Below, one piece after another: positions 1 to 6,128 of a DNA stretch of 11,089 nucleotides. Within the stretch, counting starts at the first letter, position 1. Every line of letters starts with the position of its first letter. The DNA is taken from assembly GCA_947475495.1 (NCBI GenBank), contig CANJNX010000006.1, positions 1 through 11,089 of the forward strand, read 5' to 3'. The notes below the pieces were generated by a model. The model worked only from the letters and a program-made list of their open reading frames with translations, made no database searches and was not told the origin of the DNA. Source of the stretch: Comamonadaceae bacterium. GTDB lineage: Bacteria > Pseudomonadota > Gammaproteobacteria > Burkholderiales > Burkholderiaceae_C. Made by a program: the position numbers and the translations under genes.

Positions 1-283
1 CAGCCACAGCCAAGCCATCGATCCAAAACTGATCGCCCGGGTGCGGGCCGATGATGGGCACCTTCATCCGCTCTGCCAAATCTGCAGTGGCACCAGCATG
101 GTCAAGGTGGCCGTGGGTGATCCAAATTTGTTCTAAGTTCACTTTCAATTGCGTGATCGTGTCAAGCAGCACATCGAGGTCGCCCCCGGGATCAATGATG
201 GCGGCTTGTCGCGTGTCATCACACCACACGAGAGAACAATTCTGCTGAAAAGCGGTAACGGGGATGGTTTGGTAGTGCAGCAT
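1..283 (-). CDS. MBL-fold metallo-hydrolase (GloB/YcbL-like), 3' part missing
   Basis: This is the N-terminal 94 residues of a metallo-beta-lactamase-fold hydrolase; the gene runs off the left edge. The metal-binding signature T-H-G-H-L-D-H-A-G lies at residues 56-64, with metal-ligand candidates His57, His59, Asp61 and His62. Before it come the usual first strands of the fold: N-C-S-L-V-W at 15-20 and the I-I-D-P-G-G-D turn at 29-35. Small stand-alone members of this group (about 210 residues) include hydroxyacylglutathione hydrolase (glyoxalase II)-like thioesterases of the YcbL type, which use two metal ions in the cytoplasm. The substrate cannot be fixed from the N-terminus. The start is the ATG whose complement lies at 281-283; the ribosome binding site is weak. 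The gene is divergent from the MFS transporter, with 71 nt between the two chosen starts. Confidence 0.88.
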   Translation of the reverse strand, partial: MLHYQTIPVTAFQQNCSLVWCDDTRQAAIIDPGGDLDVLLDTITQLKVNLEQIWITHGHLDHAGATADLAERMKVPIIGPHPGDQFWIDGLAVA

Positions 284-354
284 GGTAATAAGTGTCGCAT
301 ACCCGCTGCTGTTGCTTGGTTTATCGCCGAAAATACACGTTTAAGTTAGAACGT

Positions 355-1557
355 ATGACCCAGTCACTGCCCGCTCCGAATGCACAACGCTTTGCCGTGA
401 TTGGTGGAGTGGAGTCCTTTGCGCGAGGTACCACAGTCTCGGTGTTTCCATTGGTGATGTACCACGCCTGGGGCAATGCCGCTATCGTTTCACAAATCTA
501 CTTTGTGGTGGGTTTGGTTTCTTTGCTCACAGCACTCTTGGTGCCGTGGTTGACGCGCGTTTTTACCCGGCGCCCTATTTATATCTTTTCCGCTGTTTTG
601 TATTTGGTGGGCGCAGGTTTTGGCGCCTTGGGCGGAAAATTCGCAACTGCAGCCCTGCTGTGCTGCGTGATGGCAGCGGCCATCTCTTTCGTTTGCTTTA
701 ACGCCTATGTTTTAGATAACCTGGAAAAGTCGGAGTTTGGTCGATTAGAGACGCTGCGCCTTTTTTACAGTGGCTCAGGCTGGGTTGTGGGTCCTGTCAT
801 GGGGGTGTGGCTGATGACATGGTGGGAAGGCGCTCCCTTTGTGATGGTCGCCGCTGCGGCTTTGGTCATGCTCACCTTGATTTTGCGCACTCCTTTAGGC
901 CGGGGCAAGGCGATTATTCAAAGTCCTGGGCGTTCATCGAACCCTTTGGCCCATGTGCACCGCTTTTTTTCGCAACCTCGCCTTGTCACGGCGTGGTTGA
1001 TACCCTTGGCGCGCTCTTGCGGCTGGTGGTTTTATTTTGTTTACATCGGGATTTTTGCGGTTGAGCAGGGTTTGGGTGACCAGGTTGGGGGCATTGCAGC
1101 ATCGGTCGCGAACATGGGTTTGTTTTTAACGCCCTTGATGCTGCAATGGATGCAGCGGCATTCGGTTCGCATAGCCGTTCGTACCGGTTTCCTTTTCGGT
1201 GGCTTGTGCTTTATAGGCGCTGCTTTGCTGTCGGTGTTGCCATGGGTGACCGTGGCGATTTTAATTGTGGGAACCTGTTTTTTGGTTTTGCTTGATACCA
1301 GTGGCGCATTGCCATTCATGATGGCGGTCAAGCCTTCCGAGCGCACGGAAATGTCGGCGGTTTATTCCAGTTTCAGAGATGCCTCTGGCATTATTTCTCC
1401 CGCGATTGCCTGGGTGGTACTCCAATACTTTCCGGTGGCTGGCGTTTTTGCAGCCTGCGGTTTGTTACTGCTGGCCGCCTGGCTTGTGGCCGCGCGGCTG
1501 CACCCGCAACTCGGCATTCCTGGCGCCTCCCGCAAGCGCCACACGCTTAACGCTTAA
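355..1557 (+). CDS. MFS transporter, 12-TM type
   Basis: This encodes a 400-residue, very hydrophobic inner-membrane protein with the layout of the major facilitator superfamily: two halves of about six membrane segments joined by a more polar stretch (G-R-G-K-A-I-I-Q-S-P-G-R-S-S-N). The loop between segments 2 and 3 (W-L-T-R-V-F-T-R-R-P) is basic, like the MFS loop 2-3 signature, though the full consensus is absent. The substrate is unknown; nothing in the sequence gives it. The frame is open upstream to a GTG at 292, but that would add a cysteine-rich stretch (C-C-C-L-V-Y-R-R-K) unlike an MFS N-terminus. The ATG at 355, giving M-T-Q-S-L-P-A-P, is therefore preferred. The stop lies 12 nt before the DAHP synthase start, so the two are probably co-transcribed. 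Whether the transporter handles an aromatic compound is speculation. Confidence 0.85.
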   Translation: MTQSLPAPNAQRFAVIGGVESFARGTTVSVFPLVMYHAWGNAAIVSQIYFVVGLVSLLTALLVPWLTRVFTRRPIYIFSAVLYLVGAGFGALGGKFATAALLCCVMAAAISFVCFNAYVLDNLEKSEFGRLETLRLFYSGSGWVVGPVMGVWLMTWWEGAPFVMVAAAALVMLTLILRTPLGRGKAIIQSPGRSSNPLAHVHRFFSQPRLVTAWLIPLARSCGWWFYFVYIGIFAVEQGLGDQVGGIAASVANMGLFLTPLMLQWMQRHSVRIAVRTGFLFGGLCFIGAALLSVLPWVTVAILIVGTCFLVLLDTSGALPFMMAVKPSERTEMSAVYSSFRDASGIISPAIAWVVLQYFPVAGVFAACGLLLLAAWLVAARLHPQLGIPGASRKRHTLNA

Positions 1558-1569
1558 TTTTTTACTCCT

Positions 1570-2652
1570 ATGCCCCACTCGCAAGAACTCAGCTCCACCA
1601 ACGACACACGCATCCGTGCCGTTCGTCCCTTGACCACGCCTGCGCTTTTGCAAGAAAAGTTGCCTGCCAGCGATGCCGTTTTGAAGACGGTGCTCCAAAG
1701 CCGCCAAGACATTTCAAATGTGTTGCATGGAAGCGATGACCGTTTGGTGGTGGTGGTGGGTCCCTGTTCTATTCATGACCACGGCCAAGCCATGGCGTAT
1801 GCGCGTCTCCTTAAAGCCCAAGCTGACGCGTTAAGCGAAGACCTGGTGGTGGTCATGCGCACGTATTTTGAAAAGCCCCGCACCACGGTGGGCTGGAAGG
1901 GTTATATCAACGACCCCCATTTGGATGGCAGCTTTTCTATCAACGAAGGATTGGAGCTCGCCCGCGCCTTGTTGTTGGATGTTTTGGGCTTGGGTTTGGC
2001 TGTCGGCACCGAGTTTTTAGATTTGCTCAGCCCGCAATTTATCAGTGATCTCGTGAGCTGGGGCGCTATCGGTGCACGGACCACGGAGAGCCAAAGCCAC
2101 CGCCAACTCGCGTCTGGTCTGAGCTGCCCGGTTGGTTTTAAAAACGGTACCGATGGGGGTGTCAAGATTGCCAGCGACGCCATTTTGGCGGCGCAATCGG
2201 TACACGCCTTTATGGGCATGACCAAAATGGGTCAGGCCGCTATTTTTGAAACATCGGGCAATGACAATTGCCACCTGATCTTGCGCGGAGGAAAGGTGCC
2301 CAATTACAGCGCAGCCGATGTGAGCGCTGCATGCGCTTTGTTAAAAGGCGCAGGGTTGAAAGAGCAAGTCATGGTCGATGTGTCGCACGCCAATAGCAGC
2401 AAAGACCATCTAAGGCAAATCAGCGTTTGCGCCGACGTTGCGCAGCAAATCGCTCTTGGGGAGCACCGAATCATGGGCGTCATGATCGAGAGTCATTTGA
2501 ATGCGGGCCGCCAAGACCTGGTGCCCGGGGAGTCCTTGCGCGCTGGCGTGTCGGTCACTGATGCGTGCATCAGTTTTGAGCAGACCATTCCGCTGCTGGA
2601 GTCTCTTGCCCAAGCGGTGAGGACAAGGCGCCAGCGAAAGAGCCGCGCCTAA
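1570..2652 (+). CDS. aroG: 3-deoxy-7-phosphoheptulonate (DAHP) synthase, class I (AroF/AroG/AroH family)
   Basis: The enzyme condenses phosphoenolpyruvate with erythrose 4-phosphate to give DAHP, the committed first step of the shikimate pathway in the cytoplasm. The 360-residue length fits the class I family (about 350). Visible motifs are G-P-C-S-I-H-D at 64-70 (metal ligand Cys66), M-R-T-Y-F-E-K-P-R-T-T-V-G-W-K-G at 96-111 (PEP/phosphate binding), G-A-R-T-T-E-S-Q at 168-175, G-F-K-N-G-T-D-G-G at 189-197, L-R-G-G-K at 238-242, S-H-A-N-S-S-K at 272-278 (metal ligand His273), E-S-H-L at 307-310 (Glu307) and T-D-A-C-I at 330-334 (Asp331). By alignment from memory it is overall closest to E. 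coli AroG, but Gly216 stands where Phe-sensitive enzymes have Ser and Tyr-sensitive ones Gly, so the feedback ligand is uncertain and the symbol is provisional. The start follows the MFS stop by 12 nt, with no strong ribosome binding site. Its stop lies 3 nt from that of the convergent infA-like gene. Confidence 0.95.
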   Translation: MPHSQELSSTNDTRIRAVRPLTTPALLQEKLPASDAVLKTVLQSRQDISNVLHGSDDRLVVVVGPCSIHDHGQAMAYARLLKAQADALSEDLVVVMRTYFEKPRTTVGWKGYINDPHLDGSFSINEGLELARALLLDVLGLGLAVGTEFLDLLSPQFISDLVSWGAIGARTTESQSHRQLASGLSCPVGFKNGTDGGVKIASDAILAAQSVHAFMGMTKMGQAAIFETSGNDNCHLILRGGKVPNYSAADVSAACALLKGAGLKEQVMVDVSHANSSKDHLRQISVCADVAQQIALGEHRIMGVMIESHLNAGRQDLVPGESLRAGVSVTDACISFEQTIPLLESLAQAVRTRRQRKSRA

Positions 2653-2655
2653 GGG

Positions 2656-2910
2656 TTAATTGGTTCTGCGCGGAACCATGGGGCCGCGACCTTCGATGTG
2701 GCGGAAGTTGATGCGACCTTTGGTCAAATCATACGGTGACAACTCCAAAGAAACACGGTCACCGGCCAAAATGCGGATGTGGTTCTTGCGCATTTTTCCT
2801 GCGGAATAGGCGATCAATTGGTGGCCGTTATCCAGCGTGACGCGAAACCGGGTGTCGGGCAACACTTCGTTGACAACCCCCATCATTTCAATCAGTTCTT
2901 CTTTTGCCAT
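2656..2910 (-). CDS. infA: translation initiation factor IF-1 (tailed, second-type copy)
   Basis: IF-1 is a small OB-fold protein that binds the A site of the 30S subunit during initiation, helping IF-2 and IF-3. The 84 residues match IF-1 from the start (M-A-K-E-E-L-I-E-M) through the core [25 protein letters not shown] and [10 protein letters not shown]. coli IF-1 has 72 residues; here an extra tail of about 12 residues, [12 protein letters not shown], follows the core. Many Burkholderiales carry a second infA with such a tail besides the copy in the ribosomal-protein operon, and this gene is not in a ribosomal-protein operon. An AAAGGA-type ribosome binding site sits about 7 nt before the ATG on the minus strand. 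The gene ends 3 nt from the DAHP synthase stop and lies 46 nt downstream of a small conserved gene on the same strand. Confidence 0.93.
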   Translation of the reverse strand: MAKEELIEMMGVVNEVLPDTRFRVTLDNGHQLIAYSAGKMRKNHIRILAGDRVSLELSPYDLTKGRINFRHIEGRGPMVPRRTN

Positions 2911-2956
2911 GAATTTTTCCTTTGCTTACGTTGTGCGTACGCGGTTATTGTCGGGT

Positions 2957-3208
2957 CTAGTGCATTTTGAGCGCACTGTGCGCCCAGTCAATTCCTTGCG
3001 CAAGTGCGTATTGTGCCGCGGCATCATGCGAAGAGAAATTATCGGTAAAGCGCATGACACGGTCGGTAGAAGCACTTCCGCTTCCGCTTGCAATGGACAC
3101 TTGGGCCAAATAGCTGCCTTCAATGTACAGACTAGGGCATGCAGCGATGCGGTATTTTCCTATGGTTACGGGGCTTATCGTGGTTTTATTGTTATGTTTA
3201 TGAATCAT
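2957..3208 (-). CDS. small conserved protein of unknown function
   Basis: An 83-residue soluble protein with no signal peptide or membrane segment. Its core has the pattern of a small uncharacterised family I recall from betaproteobacteria: Y-R-I-A-A-C-P at 19-25, G-S-Y-L-A-Q-V-S-I-A-S-G-S-G at 31-44, S-A-S-T-D-R-V-M-R-F at 45-54, then D-A-A-A-Q-Y-A-L-A-Q-G-I-D-W at 62-75. The layout suggests a short beta-sheet unit followed by one helix. I cannot assign a function. The ATG at 3208 is the only clear start but has no good ribosome binding site, so the first 15 or so residues are uncertain. It lies 46 nt upstream of the IF-1 gene on the same strand and may share its transcript. Confidence 0.6.
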   Translation of the reverse strand: MIHKHNNKTTISPVTIGKYRIAACPSLYIEGSYLAQVSIASGSGSASTDRVMRFTDNFSSHDAAAQYALAQGIDWAHSALKMH

Positions 3209-3224
3209 TTAAAAATACAAGGTC

Positions 3225-3341
3225 ACAGGCCATAGCAGGGGCAACAGTGATCGTAGGGGGAGAAATCCGCGGCCGTGAGAAGGCTTGTTGCGGTTGGCCA
3301 TCGGGTGGCTTTTTTGGGCAGGCCCTCTGCCGGGGCTGCCC
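3225..3341 (+). other. structured intergenic segment, possible small RNA or leader
   Basis: The gap between the small conserved gene and the Lrp-type regulator contains nested inverted repeats. GCAACA (3241-3246) pairs with TGTTGC (3286-3291). A short stem GGCCA/TGGCT (3296-3300 with 3306-3310, one G-U pair) is followed directly by six T (3310-3315), the shape of a weak intrinsic terminator on the plus strand. Then comes GGGCAGGCCC/GGGGCTGCCC (3316-3325 with 3332-3341), a 10-position stem with one G-G mismatch and a 6-nt loop. No known riboswitch or housekeeping RNA consensus was recognised. It could be a small RNA ending near 3315, or the leader of the downstream regulator gene. Confidence 0.3.
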
Positions 3342-3416
3342 ATGTAATGTAACACGGTTATGAAAATAGCGACTTGAACCCATAATGCGCTTATTTCTCC
3401 AGCGCTTTCTTCGCCT

Positions 3417-3881
3417 ATGAACCTTGATCGTTACGATAAAAAAATCCTTGAAATTTTGCAAGCTGAAGGGCGCATTCACAACCAAGATTTGGCTGATCGC
3501 ATTGGTTTGTCAGCGTCCCCTTGCTTGCGCAGGGTGCGTGCCTTAGAAGAGTCTGGCCTGATTCTGGGCTACCGCGCCATGCTCGATGCCCGCAAACTGG
3601 GGCTGACTTTGATGGCCTTAATCCATATTTCCATGGACGTGCACACTCCAGAGCGCTTTGACCGCTTTGAGGCCGCGGTTGCTGTTTTGCCGGAGGTTTT
3701 AGAGTGTTTGCTGATCACCGGCCAAGACGCAGACTACCAACTCAAGGTGGTTGTCCGCGACATGGACCATTACCAATTTTTACTGCTGAACAAAATCACC
3801 CGCATTGAAGGGGTGACGGGTGTTCACTCCAGCTTTGTTCTGCGACGCGTCGTCGACAAAACAACTCTTTTGGTTGCTTAG
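3417..3881 (+). CDS. Lrp/AsnC family transcriptional regulator
   Basis: A 154-residue DNA-binding regulator of the leucine-responsive (Lrp/AsnC) family. The N-terminal winged helix-turn-helix starts at Y-D-K-K-I-L-E-I-L-Q (6-15). The recognition region is N-Q-D-L-A-D-R-I-G-L-S-A-S-P-C-L-R-R-V (22-40), followed by R-A-L-E-E-S-G-L-I (41-49). The C-terminal RAM (ligand and oligomer) domain shows the typical T-G-Q-D-A-D-Y-Q-L-K-V-V-V-R-D-M-D at 101-117 and R-I-E-G-V-T-G-V-H-S-S-F at 129-140. Such proteins usually sense an amino acid and form octamers, often regulating their own gene. The ligand here is unknown. The upstream gap holds a CATAAT box (3381-3386) that could be a -10 element, but no convincing -35. 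The stop is 11 nt from the stop of the convergent minE. Confidence 0.93.
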   Translation: MNLDRYDKKILEILQAEGRIHNQDLADRIGLSASPCLRRVRALEESGLILGYRAMLDARKLGLTLMALIHISMDVHTPERFDRFEAAVAVLPEVLECLLITGQDADYQLKVVVRDMDHYQFLLLNKITRIEGVTGVHSSFVLRRVVDKTTLLVA

Positions 3882-3892
3882 CTTTGCGGTGC

Positions 3893-4153
3893 TTACCGCG
3901 CGTCTGGCAACTCAATTTTTACTTCCAACACTTCCAAGTTGCCTTGGCGCTCCATATTGACTTTGATGTCCTTGGGGTTGATTTGGATGTACTTGCTGAT
4001 AACAGCGATCAAGTCTCGCTGTAAGTCATGCATGTAATCCGGCTCTGCCACATTGCGCCCGCTGCGCTCGTGCGCAAGAATGATTTGTAAGCGCTCTTTA
4101 GCAACACTGGCGGTCTTTTTTTTCTCGCCCAACAAAAAAGAAAGAAACGACAT
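3893..4153 (-). CDS. minE: cell division topological specificity factor MinE
   Basis: MinE stimulates the MinD ATPase and drives pole-to-pole Min oscillation, keeping the MinCD inhibitor away from midcell. The 86-residue product has the expected parts: a short membrane-active N-terminus (M-S-F-L-S-F-L-L-G), the MinD-contact segment [12 protein letters not shown] at about 20-31, and the C-terminal topological-specificity domain ([10 protein letters not shown], then [18 protein letters not shown]). The frame is open six codons further upstream, but the M-S-F-L start is the family's normal one and has a GGTGG ribosome binding site inside the end of minD. Only 4 nt separate it from the minD stop, so translation is probably coupled. 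It is last in the minC-minD-minE operon. Confidence 0.97.
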   Translation of the reverse strand: MSFLSFLLGEKKKTASVAKERLQIILAHERSGRNVAEPDYMHDLQRDLIAVISKYIQINPKDIKVNMERQGNLEVLEVKIELPDAR

Positions 4154-4157
4154 GCTG

Positions 4158-4973
4158 TTATTTCCCACCAAAAATACGCTTTAACAAACCTTGTTTGGGC
4201 GCATCAGTAAAGCGCATGGGCTTGTCAACTCCGAGGAAGCGATCAATCACATCTTTGTACGCTTCTGATACGTCGCTGCCAGCCATGTGAACCGCGGGCA
4301 CACCTTGGTTAGAGGCTTGCAATACTGATTCACTCTCGGGTATGACGCCAATAAGCGGAATGCGCAAAATGTCTTGGATGTCTTCAAGCGAAAGCATTTG
4401 TCCTTGGTCTACACGCGCTGGGTTGTAACGGGTAATCAACAAATGCTCTTTGATGGGATCTAAACCTTCCACTGCTCGTTTGGTTTTGCTTGCGAGCATT
4501 CCTAAGATGCGATCAGAGTCGCGCACAGAAGAGACTTCCGGATTGGTAACGACCAAGGCCTCGTCTGCAAAATGCATCGCCATCAGGGCGCCGGTTTCAA
4601 TGCCTGCAGGGGAGTCGCAGACGATGAATTCAAAATCCATGGCTGTCAAATCATGGAGTACCTTCTCAACCCCTGCTTGGGTCAGGGCATCTTTGTCTCG
4701 GGTTTGCGATGCCGCCAAAACATACAAGTTGTCGCATTGTTTGTCTTTGATCAATGCCTGATTCAAGTTGGCTTCGTTTTGAATCACGTTGATCAAGTCA
4801 TAGACCACACGGCGCTCACATCCCATGATCAAGTCCAAATTGCGCAGGCCCACATCAAAATCAATCACTGCGGTTTTGTGTCCACGCAAGGCCAAACCCG
4901 TCGCAAAGCTTGCGCTGGTGGTTGTTTTTCCCACACCACCTTTTCCGGATGTCACCACAATAATTTTTGCCAT
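4158..4973 (-). CDS. minD: septum site-determining protein MinD
   Basis: MinD is the membrane-associated ATPase of the Min system; in the ATP form it dimerises on the membrane and recruits MinC or MinE. The 271-residue product has the deviant Walker A motif G-K-G-G-V-G-K-T-T at 10-18 with the signature Lys11 and catalytic Lys16. Asp38 and Asp40 lie in [10 protein letters not shown], and [11 protein letters not shown] is the switch II/Walker B region. The C-terminus, [10 protein letters not shown], is the amphipathic membrane-targeting helix. The frame is open 15 codons upstream (to 5018), but MinD proteins start at M-A-K-I-I-V-V, as chosen here. The gene follows minC by 41 nt and precedes minE by 4 nt. 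Confidence 0.98.
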   Translation of the reverse strand: MAKIIVVTSGKGGVGKTTTSASFATGLALRGHKTAVIDFDVGLRNLDLIMGCERRVVYDLINVIQNEANLNQALIKDKQCDNLYVLAASQTRDKDALTQAGVEKVLHDLTAMDFEFIVCDSPAGIETGALMAMHFADEALVVTNPEVSSVRDSDRILGMLASKTKRAVEGLDPIKEHLLITRYNPARVDQGQMLSLEDIQDILRIPLIGVIPESESVLQASNQGVPAVHMAGSDVSEAYKDVIDRFLGVDKPMRFTDAPKQGLLKRIFGGK

Positions 4974-5014
4974 GGGAGAAAATTCTTTCAGATTAAGGAA
5001 TTTAGATTTTATGT

Positions 5015-5809
5015 TCAAGCGCTTAAAGCTTCAATAATCAGTTTTTCTTGACCATCGTTGCTCAAGCGCACTTGTGCGGGTTTTCCAAGAACATCAGAGG
5101 CGAGTTCTTTTTCTGTTGTGCGATAAACGCCTGCAATCGATACCAATTCTGGTTCCATGCACAGTGAAAAAATACGGGCTTGGGTGTTGCCGCGTGCGCC
5201 CGCCATTGCCTTGCCGCGCAAAGGTGCATATACATGGATATTTCCATCTGCAATCACTTCTGCGCCGCGGTTGACCATGGCCATCACAACCAGATCGCCC
5301 CCTCTGGCATAGACTTTTTGTCCTGAACGCAAAGGCTTGTCGATGACCAAGGCGGGTACCGCTTCCGTTTTGGCTGGTGCTTTGTCTTGTCCAATTTCTT
5401 TGCTTGGGCCGGCGGGCGCATCTGCGGATTTTTTTGTTGACGCCGTTGGTTTTTTATTGTCGGCGGGCGCTTCCGCTAAGCCCCGTTTTTTAGCCTGCTC
5501 TAGGCCACTTGGTGATAAGCCACGAACGGCCACGGCAAAAAGCCGGCAATTTTTCAATGCCGAAAGCAGTTCGGGCCAATGCGCCTCTTGGTCAGACACG
5601 TCTACATTTGAAAAATCCAGTACCAGTGGGTCCTGGTCAAAAAAATCCGGGTTTTCGCTTATGGGACCAAATTGGTGAATTAAATCTTGGGCCAGCTGAG
5701 AAAAGCGCGGTGTCTTTACGACCAAAGCGACCAAAGAAAGTTGGGCGCTTTTGATGTCAAAAGTAGTGGGTGTTGATCCAGAATGCGATCCTGTTGGATG
5801 AACGGACAT
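5015..5809 (-). CDS. minC: septum site-determining protein MinC
   Basis: MinC is the FtsZ polymerisation inhibitor of the Min system; MinD carries it to the membrane, where it blocks Z-rings near the poles. The 264-residue product has an N-terminal FtsZ-inhibiting domain (about 17-105; F-D-I-K-S-A-Q-L-S-L at the start, P-L-V-L-D-F-S-N-V in the middle). A low-complexity Ala/Lys/Pro linker follows (about 111-150). The C-terminal beta-helix that binds MinD and dimerises has L-R-S-G-Q-K-V-Y-A-R-G-G-D-L-V-V (160-175), G-A-E-V-I-A-D-G-N-I-H-V-Y (182-194) and E-L-V-S-I-A-G-V-Y (221-229). It is first in the operon, next to the origin-like gap, whose AT-rich tract must also hold its promoter. No strong ribosome binding site is visible before the ATG at 5809. 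Confidence 0.96.
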   Translation of the reverse strand: MSVHPTGSHSGSTPTTFDIKSAQLSLVALVVKTPRFSQLAQDLIHQFGPISENPDFFDQDPLVLDFSNVDVSDQEAHWPELLSALKNCRLFAVAVRGLSPSGLEQAKKRGLAEAPADNKKPTASTKKSADAPAGPSKEIGQDKAPAKTEAVPALVIDKPLRSGQKVYARGGDLVVMAMVNRGAEVIADGNIHVYAPLRGKAMAGARGNTQARIFSLCMEPELVSIAGVYRTTEKELASDVLGKPAQVRLSNDGQEKLIIEALSA

Positions 5810-5889
5810 GGGCGTTAAAGGATCTAAAAAGTGGAGGCTAAATCTTACTTGATGCGTGGACTGAATCTGAAATCCGCATCGGTTTCTGC

Positions 5890-5933
5890 TCTTTTTCTTT
5901 TGTCTATCTTCTTCTTATTTCTTTATTTAAAGA
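5890..5933. other. AT-rich tract with inverted repeats, candidate DNA unwinding element
   Basis: Pyrimidine-rich and AT-rich DNA directly left of the TAG triplets. It contains the perfect inverted repeat TCTTTA-TT-TAAAGA (5920-5933). A second pair, CTATCTT (5904-5910) with AAGATAG (5930-5936), reaches slightly past it. Its position next to the triplets and box cluster is where the unwinding element sits in a bacterial origin. It could equally be part of the minC promoter or leader. Confidence 0.45.
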
Positions 5934-5945
5934 TAGTAGTAGTAG
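5934..5945 (+). repeat. four tandem TAG triplets (DnaA-trio-like)
   Basis: Four exact TAG units follow each other, then ATAAG. The DnaA-trio motif of bacterial origins is a run of 3'-(G/A)A(T/A)-5' triplets, which read 5'-TAG or TAA, lying between the unwinding region and the DnaA boxes, with the boxes on the 3' side of the triplet strand. The nearest box here starts 18 nt to the 3' side (5964), the expected polarity. A chance trinucleotide repeat is possible. Confidence 0.5.
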
Positions 5946-5963
5946 ATAAGCACAGTGGCTTTG

Positions 5964-5972
5964 TGTGTATAA
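5964..5972 (-). promoter_or_regulatory. DnaA box (perfect, TTATACACA on minus strand)
   Basis: TGTGTATAA on the plus strand is the complement of TTATACACA, which fits the consensus TTWTNCACA with no mismatch. It is the box nearest the AT-rich tract and has the same orientation as the R1 box of E. coli oriC relative to its unwinding element. Confidence 0.6.
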
Positions 5973-5990
5973 AGCAACTTTATCGATTGA

Positions 5991-6003
5991 AATCAATTGC
6001 TTA
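5991..6003 (+). promoter_or_regulatory. IHF-consensus site
   Basis: AATCAATTGCTTA matches the IHF core consensus WATCAANNNNTTR at every fixed position. It overlaps a 12-bp palindrome, ATTGA-AA-TCAAT (5986-5997). It lies 18 nt past the first DnaA box, and IHF also binds and bends E. coli oriC just past R1. A 13-nt degenerate match can occur by chance in AT-rich DNA. Confidence 0.4.
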
Positions 6004-6050
6004 GCGCATGTATATCAATGTGCAAGGGTGTGTTTTGGATGTTTCCTCAC

Positions 6051-6059
6051 TGGGGATAA
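6051..6059 (-). promoter_or_regulatory. DnaA-box-like 9-mer, one mismatch
   Basis: TGGGGATAA on the plus strand is TTATCCCCA on the minus strand, one change from TTATCCACA. It has the same orientation as the boxes at 5964 and 6080. Confidence 0.4.
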
Positions 6060-6079
6060 ATCCTAAAATAATTTTTTTC

Positions 6080-6088
6080 TGTGGATAA
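6080..6088 (-). promoter_or_regulatory. DnaA box (perfect, TTATCCACA on minus strand)
   Basis: TGTGGATAA on the plus strand is the exact complement of the high-affinity DnaA box TTATCCACA. It forms the left arm of an inverted repeat with the boxes on the right: TGGATAAGTG (6082-6091) faces CACTTATCCA (6117-6126), 10 bp perfect, 25-nt spacer. Confidence 0.65.
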
Positions 6089-6107
6089 GTGCAATATTTG
6101 CAGCAAA

Positions 6108-6116
6108 CTATCCACA
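6108..6116 (+). promoter_or_regulatory. DnaA-box-like 9-mer, one mismatch
   Basis: CTATCCACA differs from TTATCCACA only at the first base. It faces the three minus-strand boxes. The centre of the opposing boxes lies 30-70 nt upstream of the NnrU-like start. Confidence 0.45.
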
Positions 6117-6119
6117 CAC

Positions 6120-6128
6120 TTATCCAAT
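6120..6128 (+). promoter_or_regulatory. weak DnaA-box-like 9-mer, two mismatches
   Basis: TTATCCAAT keeps the first seven bases of TTATCCACA. Alone it would not count. It is listed because it lies 3 nt after another box and within the inverted-repeat arm 6117-6126, ending 19 nt before the NnrU-like start codon. Confidence 0.3.

Noticed and set aside
292..354. Longer MFS start at the GTG at 292
   Set aside because: It adds a cysteine-rich stretch not typical of MFS N-termini; the ATG at 355 gives a normal N-terminus.
3316..3341. GC-rich hairpin as an intrinsic terminator
   Set aside because: The T-run lies before the hairpin on the plus strand and appears as an A-run after it on the minus strand, so neither strand has the stem-then-U pattern.
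3886..3899. GCGGT-GCTT-ACCGC hairpin between the lrp-type gene and minE stops
   Set aside because: Only a 5-bp stem with no T-run on either side; it contains the minE stop in the loop. Too weak to call a terminator.
4974..5018. Fifteen-residue N-terminal extension of MinD
   Set aside because: MinD proteins begin M-A-K-I-I-V-V with the Walker lysines at 11 and 16; an extension would shift these and has no ribosome binding site.
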